Virus record (IMG/VR): IMGVR_UViG_3300023174_000531
Coordinates: 1 to 28,033 of that record
From: a virus
DNA: 28,033 bases
Direction: 5' to 3' (one strand)
Positions 1 through 7,527 of this stretch are shown piece by piece (position 1 is the first letter of the stretch; every line of letters begins with the position of its first letter). The notes beneath the pieces were generated by a model that did not search any database, was not told the DNA's origin, and was given only the letters and a program-made list of their open reading frames with translations. The translations under genes were made by a program, and so were the position numbers.

Positions 1-1233
1 AGAAGATTCAAAGAAATATCTGAAATTGTTATGCCTCAAGTTAAAGACGATTTAAGTGGATTAGATAAAAATTCATTTGTTAAGAAACATGGACTTTCAA
101 AATCTGCTGCTAAACAAAAATTGACCTCAGAAGCAAAAGAAAAGACAGAGTATGATTACGAAGGTGATATGGCTCGTGGCCAATTACAAAGCGTAATTAA
201 CAATGCTCAAAGAGTTCATGATATGTTGGAAGATAATGATAATCTTCCTGAGTGGGTTCAATCTAAAATTACACTAGCTGAAGATTATATTTCAACAGTT
301 GCCAATTATATGATGAGTGAAATAGATGAAGAAGTCATGCAAGAAGAAGATGCATATGATAAAGATGTTAAACCTTCTAACAAACCGCACAATAAAGAAG
401 CAGCTGCAAAACGTGCTAGAGATGCAGCCTTAGCAGCAAGAAAGAAAATGACTCAAGAAGAAGTTGAATCTATTGATGAGTTGTCTAATAACTTATTGGG
501 TCGTTACAAGACTGCCGCTGGTGCCGATGCAAGTAAGGCTGATAAAGCTGGTGACTATGACAAAGGCAACAAGCGTTTTAGTGGTATTATGAGAGCAACT
601 AAGAAACAATTTTCTAATGATATGAAAAAAGAAGAAGTGATGCAAGAAGGTCGCCCATCACAACGACATCCTTTAGAAGGTCATGAGTATCACAAAAAGT
701 CTAATGATGCATTGATTCATATTGCTAAAGATGCACATGCTGCCGCTGAAGCAATGAAGTCACACAATACTACTGCTGAAAACAAATATCGTGACCAAGC
801 AAATGATTCTGCAACAGTAAGACACTTCCGCAAAACAAGTGGAATGCCTGACTGGTACAAAAAGAAGTATGGTCATGTCAAAGAAGGAGTTGTAAACGAA
901 GTTATGGATGAACCAAACTACAAAAACTCTATTCAAGCTCGTCAAAAGAAAGCTGATGATGCTAACAAACCACCATTTGATGGTCCTTACAAGAAGGCTA
1001 AAGGTGATGTAAAAGATAAATCTGGTGCTGTACACACAGCACAATCAATGGCAAAAGATGCAGCTCATAGAGGTATGCAAATGGCCGTGAAGAAAAAAGG
1101 TATCAAAGAATCGAAACAAGCTTCTATTGTTCGTGATGCAGTTAAATCTGCCAAAGACAAGAAAAAAGCTGCATCAGAAGACAAATTTCAGGCAGATCCT
1201 GAGTTGTCGAATTCGATAACAAGAAATGTATGA
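1..1233 (+). CDS. Modular virion or head-associated protein, 5' end outside window
   Basis: The frame is open from base 1 with no good ribosome site before the first ATG (31), so the gene most likely starts upstream of the window. Counting from that ATG, the 400 residues are hydrophilic and rich in Lys, Ala, Asp and Glu, with no membrane segment. It looks modular: a helical block near residues 72-97 (LPEWVQSKITLAEDYIS), a second at 149-194 (ELSNNLLGRYK, then an Ala/Lys/Asp-rich stretch), a third at 213-265 (HPLEGHEYHKKS, ENKYRDQ). Similar blocks occur in structural or internal head proteins of marine and freshwater T4-like phages. Short EVMQE or NEVMDE linkers at 101, 202 and 289 separate the blocks and resemble prohead-protease sites. 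Its place before other virion genes supports a structural role. The exact function is not recognised. Confidence 0.6.
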   Translation, partial: RRFKEISEIVMPQVKDDLSGLDKNSFVKKHGLSKSAAKQKLTSEAKEKTEYDYEGDMARGQLQSVINNAQRVHDMLEDNDNLPEWVQSKITLAEDYISTVANYMMSEIDEEVMQEEDAYDKDVKPSNKPHNKEAAAKRARDAALAARKKMTQEEVESIDELSNNLLGRYKTAAGADASKADKAGDYDKGNKRFSGIMRATKKQFSNDMKKEEVMQEGRPSQRHPLEGHEYHKKSNDALIHIAKDAHAAAEAMKSHNTTAENKYRDQANDSATVRHFRKTSGMPDWYKKKYGHVKEGVVNEVMDEPNYKNSIQARQKKADDANKPPFDGPYKKAKGDVKDKSGAVHTAQSMAKDAAHRGMQMAVKKKGIKESKQASIVRDAVKSAKDKKKAASEDKFQADPELSNSITRNV

Positions 1234-1245
1234 TAGTGATTGAAG

Positions 1246-1253
1246 CATAAATA
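1246..1253 (+). promoter_or_regulatory. Possible late promoter, CATAAATA
   Basis: The octamer CATAAATA sits in the 55-base gap before the structural gene at 1289. T4-like late promoters consist of a single -10 box (TATAAATA, with NATAAATA variants in relatives). The position about 43 bases before the ATG fits, but the AT-rich context makes chance likely too. Confidence 0.3.
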
Positions 1254-1288
1254 TAATATCAAACCGGATATAAAACAAGGAGAAAAAT

Positions 1289-1891
1289 ATGTCTTTATGG
1301 ACAAATACTGATGCATCGAATGGTGCACCAAAGTTTGCGGGAACTGGAGGTTTAGGCCTTTCTGCAAACACACAAGGAACGCTTTATGCTAACACAAAAG
1401 CGAGTTTTCATGTACCAGGCGCAGCCGTAGGTATTTTTGGAGTTGACCCAACAGAAGATGGTATTCTTGGTTCTGAGGGTAGATTCACAACTCACGCAGG
1501 TTGGGTACTGAGAAAAGCAGGCATGGGTCCAATCGTATCCATTACTGCAAATACTGGCGCTGTTGGTGCTAACGGCACAATCATCTTCACAGGTGGTAAC
1601 AAAGGCCTTAGCAATATTGCTGCTCGTCAAACTGGTGGTGTTACAAATCCATTAGTAGAAGCAAGAGCAAACGTAGCTGTTAATTCAGCTGGATACATTA
1701 CTTCAATTGTAATTGATAATCCTGGATTCTATGCGAATACTCCAGCTATTGCGTATAATGCTTCTGTAGGTAACGGATCGTTCACTATTGTTATGGGTGG
1801 TCGTGCAAATCGTGTTCAAACAGAAACATTGGTTGCTATGGGCTCTATGGTTGGTGATGGATCTGACGATATCATCTATGCAGATAGTTGA
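1289..1891 (+). CDS. Putative virion structural protein, 200 aa
   Basis: The gene starts at an ATG preceded by a strong Shine-Dalgarno site (AAGGAG, 1277-1282). The 200-residue product is rich in Gly, Ala, Asn and Thr and low in charged residues, with many short beta-prone stretches (e.g. GYITSIVIDNPGFYANTPAI near residues 132-151). There are no cysteines, signal peptide or membrane segments. The GYITSIVIDNPGFYA pattern resembles repeats in phage structural and tail-associated beta-sandwich proteins. It lies between a modular virion-type gene and a small gene that overlaps its stop by one base, so it is probably expressed with the late genes. Head decoration, neck or tail component are all possible, and the sequence does not decide between them. 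Confidence 0.55.
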   Translation: MSLWTNTDASNGAPKFAGTGGLGLSANTQGTLYANTKASFHVPGAAVGIFGVDPTEDGILGSEGRFTTHAGWVLRKAGMGPIVSITANTGAVGANGTIIFTGGNKGLSNIAARQTGGVTNPLVEARANVAVNSAGYITSIVIDNPGFYANTPAIAYNASVGNGSFTIVMGGRANRVQTETLVAMGSMVGDGSDDIIYADS

Positions 1892-2292
1892 TGCGATTCA
1901 GTCAATATTTAAATGAGTTGGCCAATGCAGAAATGCATTACAGTCAACCTATTGTTACTAAAGAGATACCATTCGATGAGATTGGTACTAATCAGTCACA
2001 AACTGAAATTAACAATCGTTTAGATAGAGACTTAAATGATGTTCTTTTATCTCCAGAATCCGGTTTACAACGTATTCGTAAAGTGTTGAGTGCATATGGT
2101 TATGATATGCCAGCACTTTACGATGCTGATCCTGAGGGGGATGAAGTTATATTAGATTTAGAAGACGATTTGGGTGTTTACATAATTTACTATCTAACCG
2201 ATGACGATAACTATGAGTTTTATGCTGAAGTAGGCAAAGAAAGCCGTATGGAAGAACTTTTATCGGACGGAGAAGACAAAGAAGAAGAATAA
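1891..2292 (+). CDS. Acidic hypothetical phage protein, 133 aa
   Basis: I start this gene at the ATG of TGATG, which shares one base with the previous stop. A TTG one codon upstream is also in frame but less likely. The product begins MRFSQYLNEL, is strongly acidic, and ends in a run of Asp and Glu (SDGEDKEEE). No catalytic motif, signal peptide or membrane segment is visible. The N-terminal FxxYLNE pattern is common at the start of small T4-like phage virion proteins. Tight coupling to the structural genes on both sides suggests late expression. Function unknown. Confidence 0.6.
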   Translation: MRFSQYLNELANAEMHYSQPIVTKEIPFDEIGTNQSQTEINNRLDRDLNDVLLSPESGLQRIRKVLSAYGYDMPALYDADPEGDEVILDLEDDLGVYIIYYLTDDDNYEFYAEVGKESRMEELLSDGEDKEEE

Positions 2293-2295
2293 TAA

Positions 2296-2685
2296 ATGTC
2301 CTTTGATGATTTGACAAATGATAATATTATGATGTATGCAATTAAGGCTTATGATAGACCTGATTGTATTATGAGTGAATTTAAAGACGATATGAAACGA
2401 TTTAATTATCTGAAAAGACTATTTCGTAGATATCGCAAACTGAATGAACTTAGAGAACAATTGGTGTTAAATCATCTGGTTGTTCTCTATAATGTTTTTG
2501 GACCAGAGGTAACTTCAAGAATGTTATTCTTTAAAGTGTCTAAAGATGATTTTCCAGCATTAAAGACATATTTGTTGTTTTTGAGTTGTATGCCTGATGT
2601 AGTTAAAGGAATTAAAGGCCATGACATATTATCTTCAGAGATACCAATCGACACTAAAATTGCAGAAGTACTAAGACAAAAATGA
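2296..2685 (+). CDS. Conserved T4-like phage hypothetical protein (DUF7207-like), 129 aa
   Basis: The gene starts three bases after the previous stop (TAAATG), so it is translationally coupled. The 129-residue product has the pattern I know from a small protein found in many marine T4-like phages: an N-terminal MMYAIKAYDRP, a basic FNYLKRLFRRYRK segment near residues 36-48, and a hydrophobic centre (LNHLVVLYNVFG) followed by RMLFFKV and LLFLSCMPD. That family has no assigned biochemical role and normally sits among structural genes, as here. It is probably all-helical and cytosolic or virion-associated. The family name is recalled, not searched. Confidence 0.6.
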   Translation: MSFDDLTNDNIMMYAIKAYDRPDCIMSEFKDDMKRFNYLKRLFRRYRKLNELREQLVLNHLVVLYNVFGPEVTSRMLFFKVSKDDFPALKTYLLFLSCMPDVVKGIKGHDILSSEIPIDTKIAEVLRQK

Positions 2686-3380
2686 TTACAATTAGTGGTT
2701 CTCCCTCTATTAGCAGTGGCGGCTCAATATCATTTAATGGTAGTAGTCAATATCTAGCACTTGCATCAAATGCGGCCTTTGCATTTGGCACTGGTGATTT
2801 TACGATAGAAACTTGGATATATCCAAATAATCTTTCTGGTCGTTTGTGGTTTTTTGATTCTAATACTGATAATGTAGACCTTAATGGTAATGGTGGCATT
2901 TTTTATTTTGGTTCAGGTGGTATATACAGTAGTGCAACCAATACAGTAATAACGGTGGGTGCTTGGCATCACATAGCATTAGTAAGAGCAAGTGGAACTG
3001 TAACGCTTTATGTGAATGGTTCTTCTGTAATGTCTCAAAATGGCATTGGATATAATAGTGTATCAAATAGAGCAATGGAAATTGCATATAGTTCTTCTCA
3101 AGGCAATGGTTATTTTAATGGCCTAATGACTAATTTTAGAGTTGTTAAAGGCACGGCAGTATATACATCTGCGTTTACTGCGCCAACAAATCCATTAACT
3201 GCTATTACAAATACACAGCTACTATTGAGTGTAACAAGTAGTGGAACTCTTGTTACAGATAGTAGCACAAACAATTTAACAGTAACAAACGCCGGTTTAG
3301 CAACATATAGTAGCACAACGCCAATTGTTTCTTCTGCTGGTGGTGGAATAAAAATCACTGGTGGTATGATTATAGTTTAA
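2682..3380 (+). CDS. LamG / concanavalin A-like domain protein, 232 aa
   Basis: The ATG overlaps the preceding stop (ATGA). Residues about 15-175 show the LamG/ConA-like jelly-roll pattern: SISFNGSSQYLAL, then DFTIETWIYP (39-48), WHHIALVR (about 97-104), TLYVNG, and NGYFNGLMTNFRVVKGTAVY. Such domains in phages sit on tail fibres, baseplates or capsid decorations and bind surface glycans. A Ser/Thr-rich tail follows and the protein ends in a Gly/Ile-rich strand. It has no signal peptide. Position among virion genes supports a surface-exposed adhesin or decoration role. Binding specificity cannot be read from sequence. Confidence 0.75.
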   Translation: MITISGSPSISSGGSISFNGSSQYLALASNAAFAFGTGDFTIETWIYPNNLSGRLWFFDSNTDNVDLNGNGGIFYFGSGGIYSSATNTVITVGAWHHIALVRASGTVTLYVNGSSVMSQNGIGYNSVSNRAMEIAYSSSQGNGYFNGLMTNFRVVKGTAVYTSAFTAPTNPLTAITNTQLLLSVTSSGTLVTDSSTNNLTVTNAGLATYSSTTPIVSSAGGGIKITGGMIIV

Positions 3381-3393
3381 TTAAAAGGTCTAT

Positions 3394-3615
3394 ATGACAA
3401 ACGAATTTAAAAAAGAATGTGGTGTAGGTCAGTATTGGTGTACAACCGATAAGGTCTGCAAACCTATACAAGAAGATGCACCAGTTAACGCAGTTGGTGG
3501 TGGTCAAATCGCAGGTATTGGTGTTGGACCTAAGGGTGAACCTGGTGTCAACAGAAAGAAGAAAACAGCTTCTTTCATCTCTTTTATAAAGAGAAAAGCT
3601 AATGTGGCTTCTTAA
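3394..3615 (+). CDS. Small Cys-containing virion-region protein, 73 aa
   Basis: It starts at an ATG with an AAAGG ribosome site about six bases upstream. The product has three cysteines in an N-terminal knot-like stretch (ECGVGQYWCTTDKVCKP, residues 8-24), then a Gly-rich segment (GGGQIAGIGVGPKGEPGV, about 36-53) and a basic C-terminus (KRKANVAS). The Gly-rich segment is one I associate with short proteins in T4-like phage structural regions. No enzyme motif is present. It overlaps the spanin gene by 14 bases and so bridges the structural and lysis blocks. Function unknown; a virion or scaffold component is likely. Confidence 0.5.
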   Translation: MTNEFKKECGVGQYWCTTDKVCKPIQEDAPVNAVGGGQIAGIGVGPKGEPGVNRKKKTASFISFIKRKANVAS

Positions 3616-4036
3616 TTGGTTACCTAACTGGATATTCTATGCTATAGGATTAGTAGGTTTGATTGGTCTATTTTCGACCTATCTACTGAGATTCATACCA
3701 ATCCCAGCAATCTATATGTACAAGACACCAATTCAACTGGTGTCTGTTCTTTTAATTGCGTTCGCCACATACATGTCAGGTGGTATTGCAAACGAAGAAA
3801 AGTGGAATGCAAGAGTAAAAGAAGTTGAGGCTAAAGTTGCTGCGGCTGAAGTCGAATCAGCTAAGCAGAATGTAAAAATTGTAGAAAAAGTTGTTAAGAA
3901 AACTGAATATATAACTAGGAAAGGTAACGATGTAATTCAGTATGTTGATCGTGAAATCGTTAAGTATGATAGTTCATGTGTAATACCAAAAGAGTTTGTT
4001 AAGGCGCACAATGATGCCACGGAGTTGAACAAATGA
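3602..4036 (+). CDS. Inner-membrane spanin (Rz-like), 144 aa
   Basis: Residues about 11-32 (FYAIGLVGLIGLFSTYLL) and 42-60 (PIQLVSVLLIAFATYMSG) are hydrophobic and would anchor the protein in the inner membrane. Residues about 65-115 form a charged alpha-helix rich in Ala, Glu, Lys and Val that should project into the periplasm as a coiled coil. The next gene is a lipoprotein overlapping by four bases (ATGA), the usual layout of an Rz/Rz1 spanin pair, and the endolysin follows. Together they would fuse inner and outer membranes at the last step of lysis. Two predicted membrane segments rather than one are slightly unusual for Rz. Confidence 0.7.
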   Translation: MWLLNWLPNWIFYAIGLVGLIGLFSTYLLRFIPIPAIYMYKTPIQLVSVLLIAFATYMSGGIANEEKWNARVKEVEAKVAAAEVESAKQNVKIVEKVVKKTEYITRKGNDVIQYVDREIVKYDSSCVIPKEFVKAHNDATELNK

Positions 4037-4296
4037 AATATCTTACATGCGTTTTGCTTATTCTGATATCAGGATGTTCAACTGTTGTTCCTGTAACAGC
4101 TAAGTTCCCTGAAGTGCCAACAAAGTTGCAGGCTAAATGCCCACAACTAGAAAAACTGAAAGATGAAGTAAAGTTAAGTGAAGTATCTAAAACAATCACA
4201 ATGAACTATTCAACGTACTATGAATGTGCTGTAAAAGTAGATTCTTGGAATGAATGGTATCAAGTTAACAAATTAATATTTGAAGGAATAAAGTAA
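4033..4296 (+). CDS. Outer-membrane lipoprotein spanin (Rz1-like), 87 aa
   Basis: The product begins MKYLTCVLLILISGC: a short positively charged start, a hydrophobic core and a lipobox (L-I-S-G-C) with the lipidated Cys at residue 15. The mature part is about 72 residues, with two further cysteines (35 and 65) and a Pro/Val-rich start (STVVPVTAKFPEVP) as in o-spanins. It overlaps the i-spanin gene by four bases and the endolysin ATG shares one base with its stop. Family knowledge: the o-spanin sits in the outer membrane and contacts the i-spanin through its C-terminus after the peptidoglycan is cut. Confidence 0.75.
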   Translation: MKYLTCVLLILISGCSTVVPVTAKFPEVPTKLQAKCPQLEKLKDEVKLSEVSKTITMNYSTYYECAVKVDSWNEWYQVNKLIFEGIK

Positions 4297-4919
4297 TGGA
4301 ACTAACAATAGAACAACTAAAACAATTACTGCCAAAGAATCCATATGTAGGCCATTGGCATGATGCATTGTCTAAACTGTTGCCAGACTATGAAATCAAT
4401 ACACCAAAACGTATTGCAGCCTTCATTGCACAATGTTCACATGAGTCTGGTGGATTCACCGCACTCAAAGAGAATCTAAATTACAAACCCGCAACTCTGC
4501 GTAAGTTGTTCTCTAAGTATTTTCCAACTGATGCACTTGCAGAAGAATACTGTGCGAAACCAAACAAACAAGAAGCGATTGCAAACAGAGTCTATGCATC
4601 ACGCATGGGTAATGGCGATGAGGCCTCTGGTGATGGTTATAAATATTGCGGTCGTGGTTTAATTCAATTGACTGGCAAATCAAACTATATTGCATTTGCT
4701 GATTCTTTAGAAATATCACCAGAAGAAGCATCTGAGTATCTCGCAACTTTTGAAGGTGCGGCACAATCTGCATGTTGGTTTTGGGAATCAAACAATCTAA
4801 ACCAGTGGGCAGATAAGGGTGACATTCTCACACTTACAAAACGAATCAATGGCGGTACCATCGGACTTGAGGACCGCATCAAACATTATGAACACGCTTT
4901 ACATGTTTTAGGAGCATAA
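4296..4919 (+). CDS. GH19 (chitinase class I-like) endolysin, 207 aa
   Basis: The 207-residue protein carries the glycoside hydrolase family 19 core used by phage endolysins. Residues 47-62 contain CSHESGGFTALKENLNY, with E50 as the likely catalytic acid and E59 as the second acidic residue. Further on are YKYCGRGLIQLTGKSNY (about 108-124) and INGGTIGLEDR near the end, all typical of this fold. It should cleave the glycan backbone of peptidoglycan. No signal peptide is present, so release probably needs a holin, for which small membrane-protein candidates lie just downstream. The ATG shares a base with the spanin stop. Confidence 0.88.
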   Translation: MELTIEQLKQLLPKNPYVGHWHDALSKLLPDYEINTPKRIAAFIAQCSHESGGFTALKENLNYKPATLRKLFSKYFPTDALAEEYCAKPNKQEAIANRVYASRMGNGDEASGDGYKYCGRGLIQLTGKSNYIAFADSLEISPEEASEYLATFEGAAQSACWFWESNNLNQWADKGDILTLTKRINGGTIGLEDRIKHYEHALHVLGA

Positions 4920-4920
4920 T

Positions 4921-5214
4921 GTGAATGATAAACACCTTTTCTACGCAGCTATTTGTTTGATTGTTTTACCACTCACACTAGGCTTTTTTGGTGGCGATAA
5001 GTTTCGTTACCCATGTCAAGACTCAGCAAACTGGGAAAAAGATTTTTGTAAGTTTCCGATCTGTGATGTAACAAGAACTTGTCCAGAACATATCTTTAAA
5101 GGTCAAAGAGACCCAAGACTTGGACCACCAAAGCCTGAAACACAACAATCATCAGTTTTACCTGCACCAACACAATGTATCACACCAACACAAGGAGTTA
5201 ACTGTGCAAAATAA
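4921..5214 (+). CDS. Small membrane-anchored or secreted Cys-rich protein, 97 aa
   Basis: The only reasonable start is a GTG preceded by AGGAG at about 4910-4914. Residues 5-22 form one hydrophobic segment (LFYAAICLIVLPLTLGFF), a signal anchor or uncleaved signal. The rest contains six cysteines (e.g. CQDSANWEKDFC, FPICDVTRTC) suggesting disulfides in the periplasm, then a Pro/Gln-rich tail. It lies between the endolysin and a second membrane protein whose ribosome site is inside its last codons. A lysis-related role is possible from position only. Confidence 0.55.
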   Translation: MNDKHLFYAAICLIVLPLTLGFFGGDKFRYPCQDSANWEKDFCKFPICDVTRTCPEHIFKGQRDPRLGPPKPETQQSSVLPAPTQCITPTQGVNCAK

Positions 5215-5677
5215 TAACATAATGTACACAGAAGAGCAATTAATGGCTCGTCTGAAATTCTTCATCGGTATTTGTTTGGCATTAACATTGACAGGTATTG
5301 TCTTTGTTGTGTTGTATTCAATTATCTTTGTTACTCAACCATTAAATGCAATCTCTCCAATCGATCAGAAATTCTTTGAGTTGATTATTCCTATTGCAAC
5401 ATTCTTGACTGGTACATTATCAGGCATTATGTTAGCAGGCAACGATAAAAATTTAAGAGAAAAAGCACTAGATGCAGCCAACAAACCAACACCAGTGTCG
5501 CCTGCACCAACAACTCCTTCATCAGGTTCAAACTTTTCATCAGGTTTTCCCTCAACACCTAACTTTTCTGCATCAACAACAGGTGGATTCGGTGCGAGTT
5601 TTGATTCAGCACAAACACCGTTTGCAGGTTTTGGTGGCAAGTTAGCACCACCACCTGCATCACAACCATTACTCTAA
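5204..5677 (+). CDS. Two-pass membrane protein with Pro/Ser/Gly-rich tail, holin candidate
   Basis: I start at GTG 5204 because AAGGAG (5192-5197) lies six bases upstream; the ATG at 5222 would be 24 bases away. Two hydrophobic helices are clear (FFIGICLALTLTGIVFVVLYSIIF and LIIPIATFLTGTLSGIML), followed by a charged KNLREKALDAANK segment. A low-complexity Pro/Thr/Ser/Gly/Phe tail of about 75 residues (FSSGFPSTPNFSAS) ends the protein. The topology and the position just after the endolysin suit a holin or holin regulator, but no family is recognised. The gene overlaps the previous one by 11 bases. Confidence 0.6.
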   Translation: MQNNNIMYTEEQLMARLKFFIGICLALTLTGIVFVVLYSIIFVTQPLNAISPIDQKFFELIIPIATFLTGTLSGIMLAGNDKNLREKALDAANKPTPVSPAPTTPSSGSNFSSGFPSTPNFSASTTGGFGASFDSAQTPFAGFGGKLAPPPASQPLL

Positions 5678-5685
5678 GAAAAACT

Positions 5686-5916
5686 ATGTCATCTAATCAA
5701 AAACTCACAGAAGCTGTAGCAGAAGTCATTGAAAGTGAAATGACTGGTAAGAAGTGGTACTACAGTAAAACCTTTTGGGTTAATATCATTGCAGCTGTAT
5801 CTATTATTGTTCAGTCTAGTTATGGATTGATATTACCTGTAGAGTATCAAATGATCGCCCTTAGTTTAGTTAACATGGGTCTTCGTAAAATATCTTCTAG
5901 CGCAGTAACTTGGTAA
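5686..5916 (+). CDS. Small holin-like membrane protein, 76 aa
   Basis: The product has a charged amphipathic N-terminus (residues 1-24), the motif KKWYYSKTFWVNIIAAVSII, and two hydrophobic helices (about 30-46 and 50-65) separated by a short turn (SYGLILPVEY). Short phage proteins with WYxSKTxWxN followed by two membrane helices are commonly found beside endolysins and annotated as putative holins, on size and topology rather than experiment. The ribosome site is weak (AAGAAA). I regard this as the best holin candidate in the cassette. Confidence 0.55.
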   Translation: MSSNQKLTEAVAEVIESEMTGKKWYYSKTFWVNIIAAVSIIVQSSYGLILPVEYQMIALSLVNMGLRKISSSAVTW

Positions 5917-5930
5917 AAAAAGGAACAAAT

Positions 5931-6152
5931 ATGAAAAACCTTGCATGGAAATTGCTCTTACCCTTAGTTGTTTGTTTTACTGTCGGTTCATCGACAGCTT
6001 ATGCAGAGGCACAAACGAAAGAAGTGTGCCATGATAAAGCAGGTAAAGACGGCAAACCAATAACTGGTAAAGACGGCAAAGTTGTACAAGAATGTAAAAA
6101 AATCAAAGTACACAAAAAACTAGAAGGCACAGAAGTTCCTGTGAAGAAATAA
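5931..6152 (+). CDS. Secreted small basic protein with GKDGK repeat, 73 aa
   Basis: I start at ATG 5931, which has an AGGA site upstream; a longer in-frame version would begin inside the previous gene. Residues 1-25 form a signal peptide (Lys at 2 and 7, hydrophobic core LLLPLVVCFTVG, AYA cleavage). The mature part is about 48 residues, very rich in Lys and Gly, with an imperfect repeat GKDGKPITGKDGKVV and two cysteines. It should be exported to the periplasm. No family is recognised. The next gene begins directly at its stop. Confidence 0.55.
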   Translation: MKNLAWKLLLPLVVCFTVGSSTAYAEAQTKEVCHDKAGKDGKPITGKDGKVVQECKKIKVHKKLEGTEVPVKK

Positions 6153-6458
6153 ATGGCGACTACGACAGAACGACTTGGTATTGTTGAAACTAAGGTACAA
6201 AACTTAGATGAGAAAATTGATGATCTTAAAATAGATGTTAAAGATATGCATGATTGCCTTGATAAAACGAGGGAAAGCTTGACAGATAAGTTGAATACGA
6301 TGTATGATGCTTCTTGTAACCAACATAAATCTTTAGCTGAAGAAATTAATGCATTGAAATCTCAAAGAGACAAATGGTTGTGGACTGCCGCCGGTGCAAT
6401 TGCCGTCATGGGTTGGGTATCTGGCCATGCGGAAACATTGATAAAATTCATTAGTTAG
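6153..6458 (+). CDS. Coiled-coil protein with C-terminal membrane anchor (XhlA-like), 101 aa
   Basis: Residues 1-72 are predicted to form long helices with heptad-like hydrophobic spacing (LGIVETKVQNLDEKIDDLK and further). Residues about 75-92 are hydrophobic (LWTAAGAIAVMGWVSG), giving a tail-anchored topology. This resembles XhlA/hemolysin-type small phage lysis accessory proteins, which pair with holins at the inner membrane; the match is to architecture only. It starts on the base after the previous stop and is the last gene before a strong promoter, so it closes the lysis block. Confidence 0.55.
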   Translation: MATTTERLGIVETKVQNLDEKIDDLKIDVKDMHDCLDKTRESLTDKLNTMYDASCNQHKSLAEEINALKSQRDKWLWTAAGAIAVMGWVSGHAETLIKFIS

Positions 6459-6460
6459 CC

Positions 6461-6489
6461 TTGACAATGACTGAGAGGTGTGTTACAAT
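6461..6489 (+). promoter_or_regulatory. Sigma-70 promoter with extended -10 before the primase
   Basis: TTGACA (6461-6466), a 17-base spacer and TACAAT (6484-6489), with TG one base before the -10 (extended -10). Transcription should begin near 6495-6498, at or just before the primase ATG at 6498. The mRNA would then be leaderless or nearly so. Confidence 0.75.
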
Positions 6490-6497
6490 ATGAGACT

Positions 6498-7526
6498 ATG
6501 TTACACACCGACTCAAAATACATCAAACTGGTTTCTTCTCGCTTGCGTAACTTCAAGCAGAAGGATGCCTATCTTTGGAACTTTTCCTGTCCCATCTGTG
6601 GCGACAGTCAAAAGAATAAATTAAAAGCCCGTGGTTATGTCTTCAAAAAAGGCAATGATCTATTCTATCGTTGCCATAACTGTGGCATAGGAACTAGTCT
6701 TGCCAATCTCCTTAAAAACCTCGATACCGCATTACACAGCGAGTATGTTCTTGAACGATACAAAACGGGTGAATCCGGTGTTAAGAACTATTCCAACGAG
6801 GCGATTTCCGTACCATCCCCCAAGTTTGGAAGATTACAGAAGTCTAAAGTCTTCGAACACGCTGAATGGATCAATAAATTACCATCTGAGCATTTCTGCT
6901 TAATATATGCGTCAAAAAGACTGATTCCGACTCAGTTTTACGATAAATTACTGTTTACCAGTCATTATAAACAGTTTATTACGACACTAGTTCCAGATCA
7001 CGGAAAACAGCTGCTGGATGACGCTAGGCTTGTAATACCGTTCTATAACGTGTATAATGAACTTATCGCTGTATCTGGCAGAGCTTTAGAGACTAGTGAT
7101 AAAACTCTACGATATGTAACAATCCGTGTCAAAGAAAGTGATGACAAACTTATCTATGGGTTAGATAGAGTTGATTTGAATAAACCCGTAAAGATTGTAG
7201 AAGGTCCAATCGATTCTATGTTCTTGAGCAATTGTGTCGCCTCTGGTGATGCTAACTTGACTATAGTGGCAAAAGATATAGATTGTGCTAAAAAAATATT
7301 GATATTTGACAATGAACCACGAAATAAAGAAATCGTGAAGATGATGCAAGATGCAATCAAATCAGGGCATAATATTGTTATTTGGCCTGATACGATTAAA
7401 TCTAAAGATATTAATGAGATGGTAATGAGTGGCATTTCTGTGGATGAAATTGAAAGTATTATAAGTAGGAACACCTTTACAGGTCTTGAGGCGCAAGCCA
7501 AATTTGTTTTTTGGAAGAAAATATAA
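6498..7526 (+). CDS. DNA primase, T4 gp61-like, 342 aa
   Basis: The protein makes RNA primers for lagging-strand synthesis with the replicative helicase. An N-terminal zinc ribbon is clear: CPIC at 31-34 and CHNC at 59-62. The Toprim part contains KIVEGPIDSMFLSN (about 228-241) and ILIFDNEPRN (about 266-275), giving the Glu and Asp metal-binding residues. From ATG 6498 the length is 342 residues, the length I recall for T4 gp61. A GTG six codons upstream (6480) lies inside the promoter and is unlikely to be in the transcript. It is the first gene of the replication and nucleotide block. Confidence 0.88.
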   Translation: MLHTDSKYIKLVSSRLRNFKQKDAYLWNFSCPICGDSQKNKLKARGYVFKKGNDLFYRCHNCGIGTSLANLLKNLDTALHSEYVLERYKTGESGVKNYSNEAISVPSPKFGRLQKSKVFEHAEWINKLPSEHFCLIYASKRLIPTQFYDKLLFTSHYKQFITTLVPDHGKQLLDDARLVIPFYNVYNELIAVSGRALETSDKTLRYVTIRVKESDDKLIYGLDRVDLNKPVKIVEGPIDSMFLSNCVASGDANLTIVAKDIDCAKKILIFDNEPRNKEIVKMMQDAIKSGHNIVIWPDTIKSKDINEMVMSGISVDEIESIISRNTFTGLEAQAKFVFWKKI

Positions 7527-7527
7527 C

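Noticed and set aside
4638-4645. TATAAATA inside the endolysin gene as a late promoter
   Set aside because: It lies in the middle of a coding region with no gene boundary near it, so chance is the simpler explanation.
5120-5221. Longer N-terminal extension of the membrane protein at 5204
   Set aside because: The extension is out of frame inside the upstream gene, and the AAGGAG at 5192-5197 places the start at 5204.
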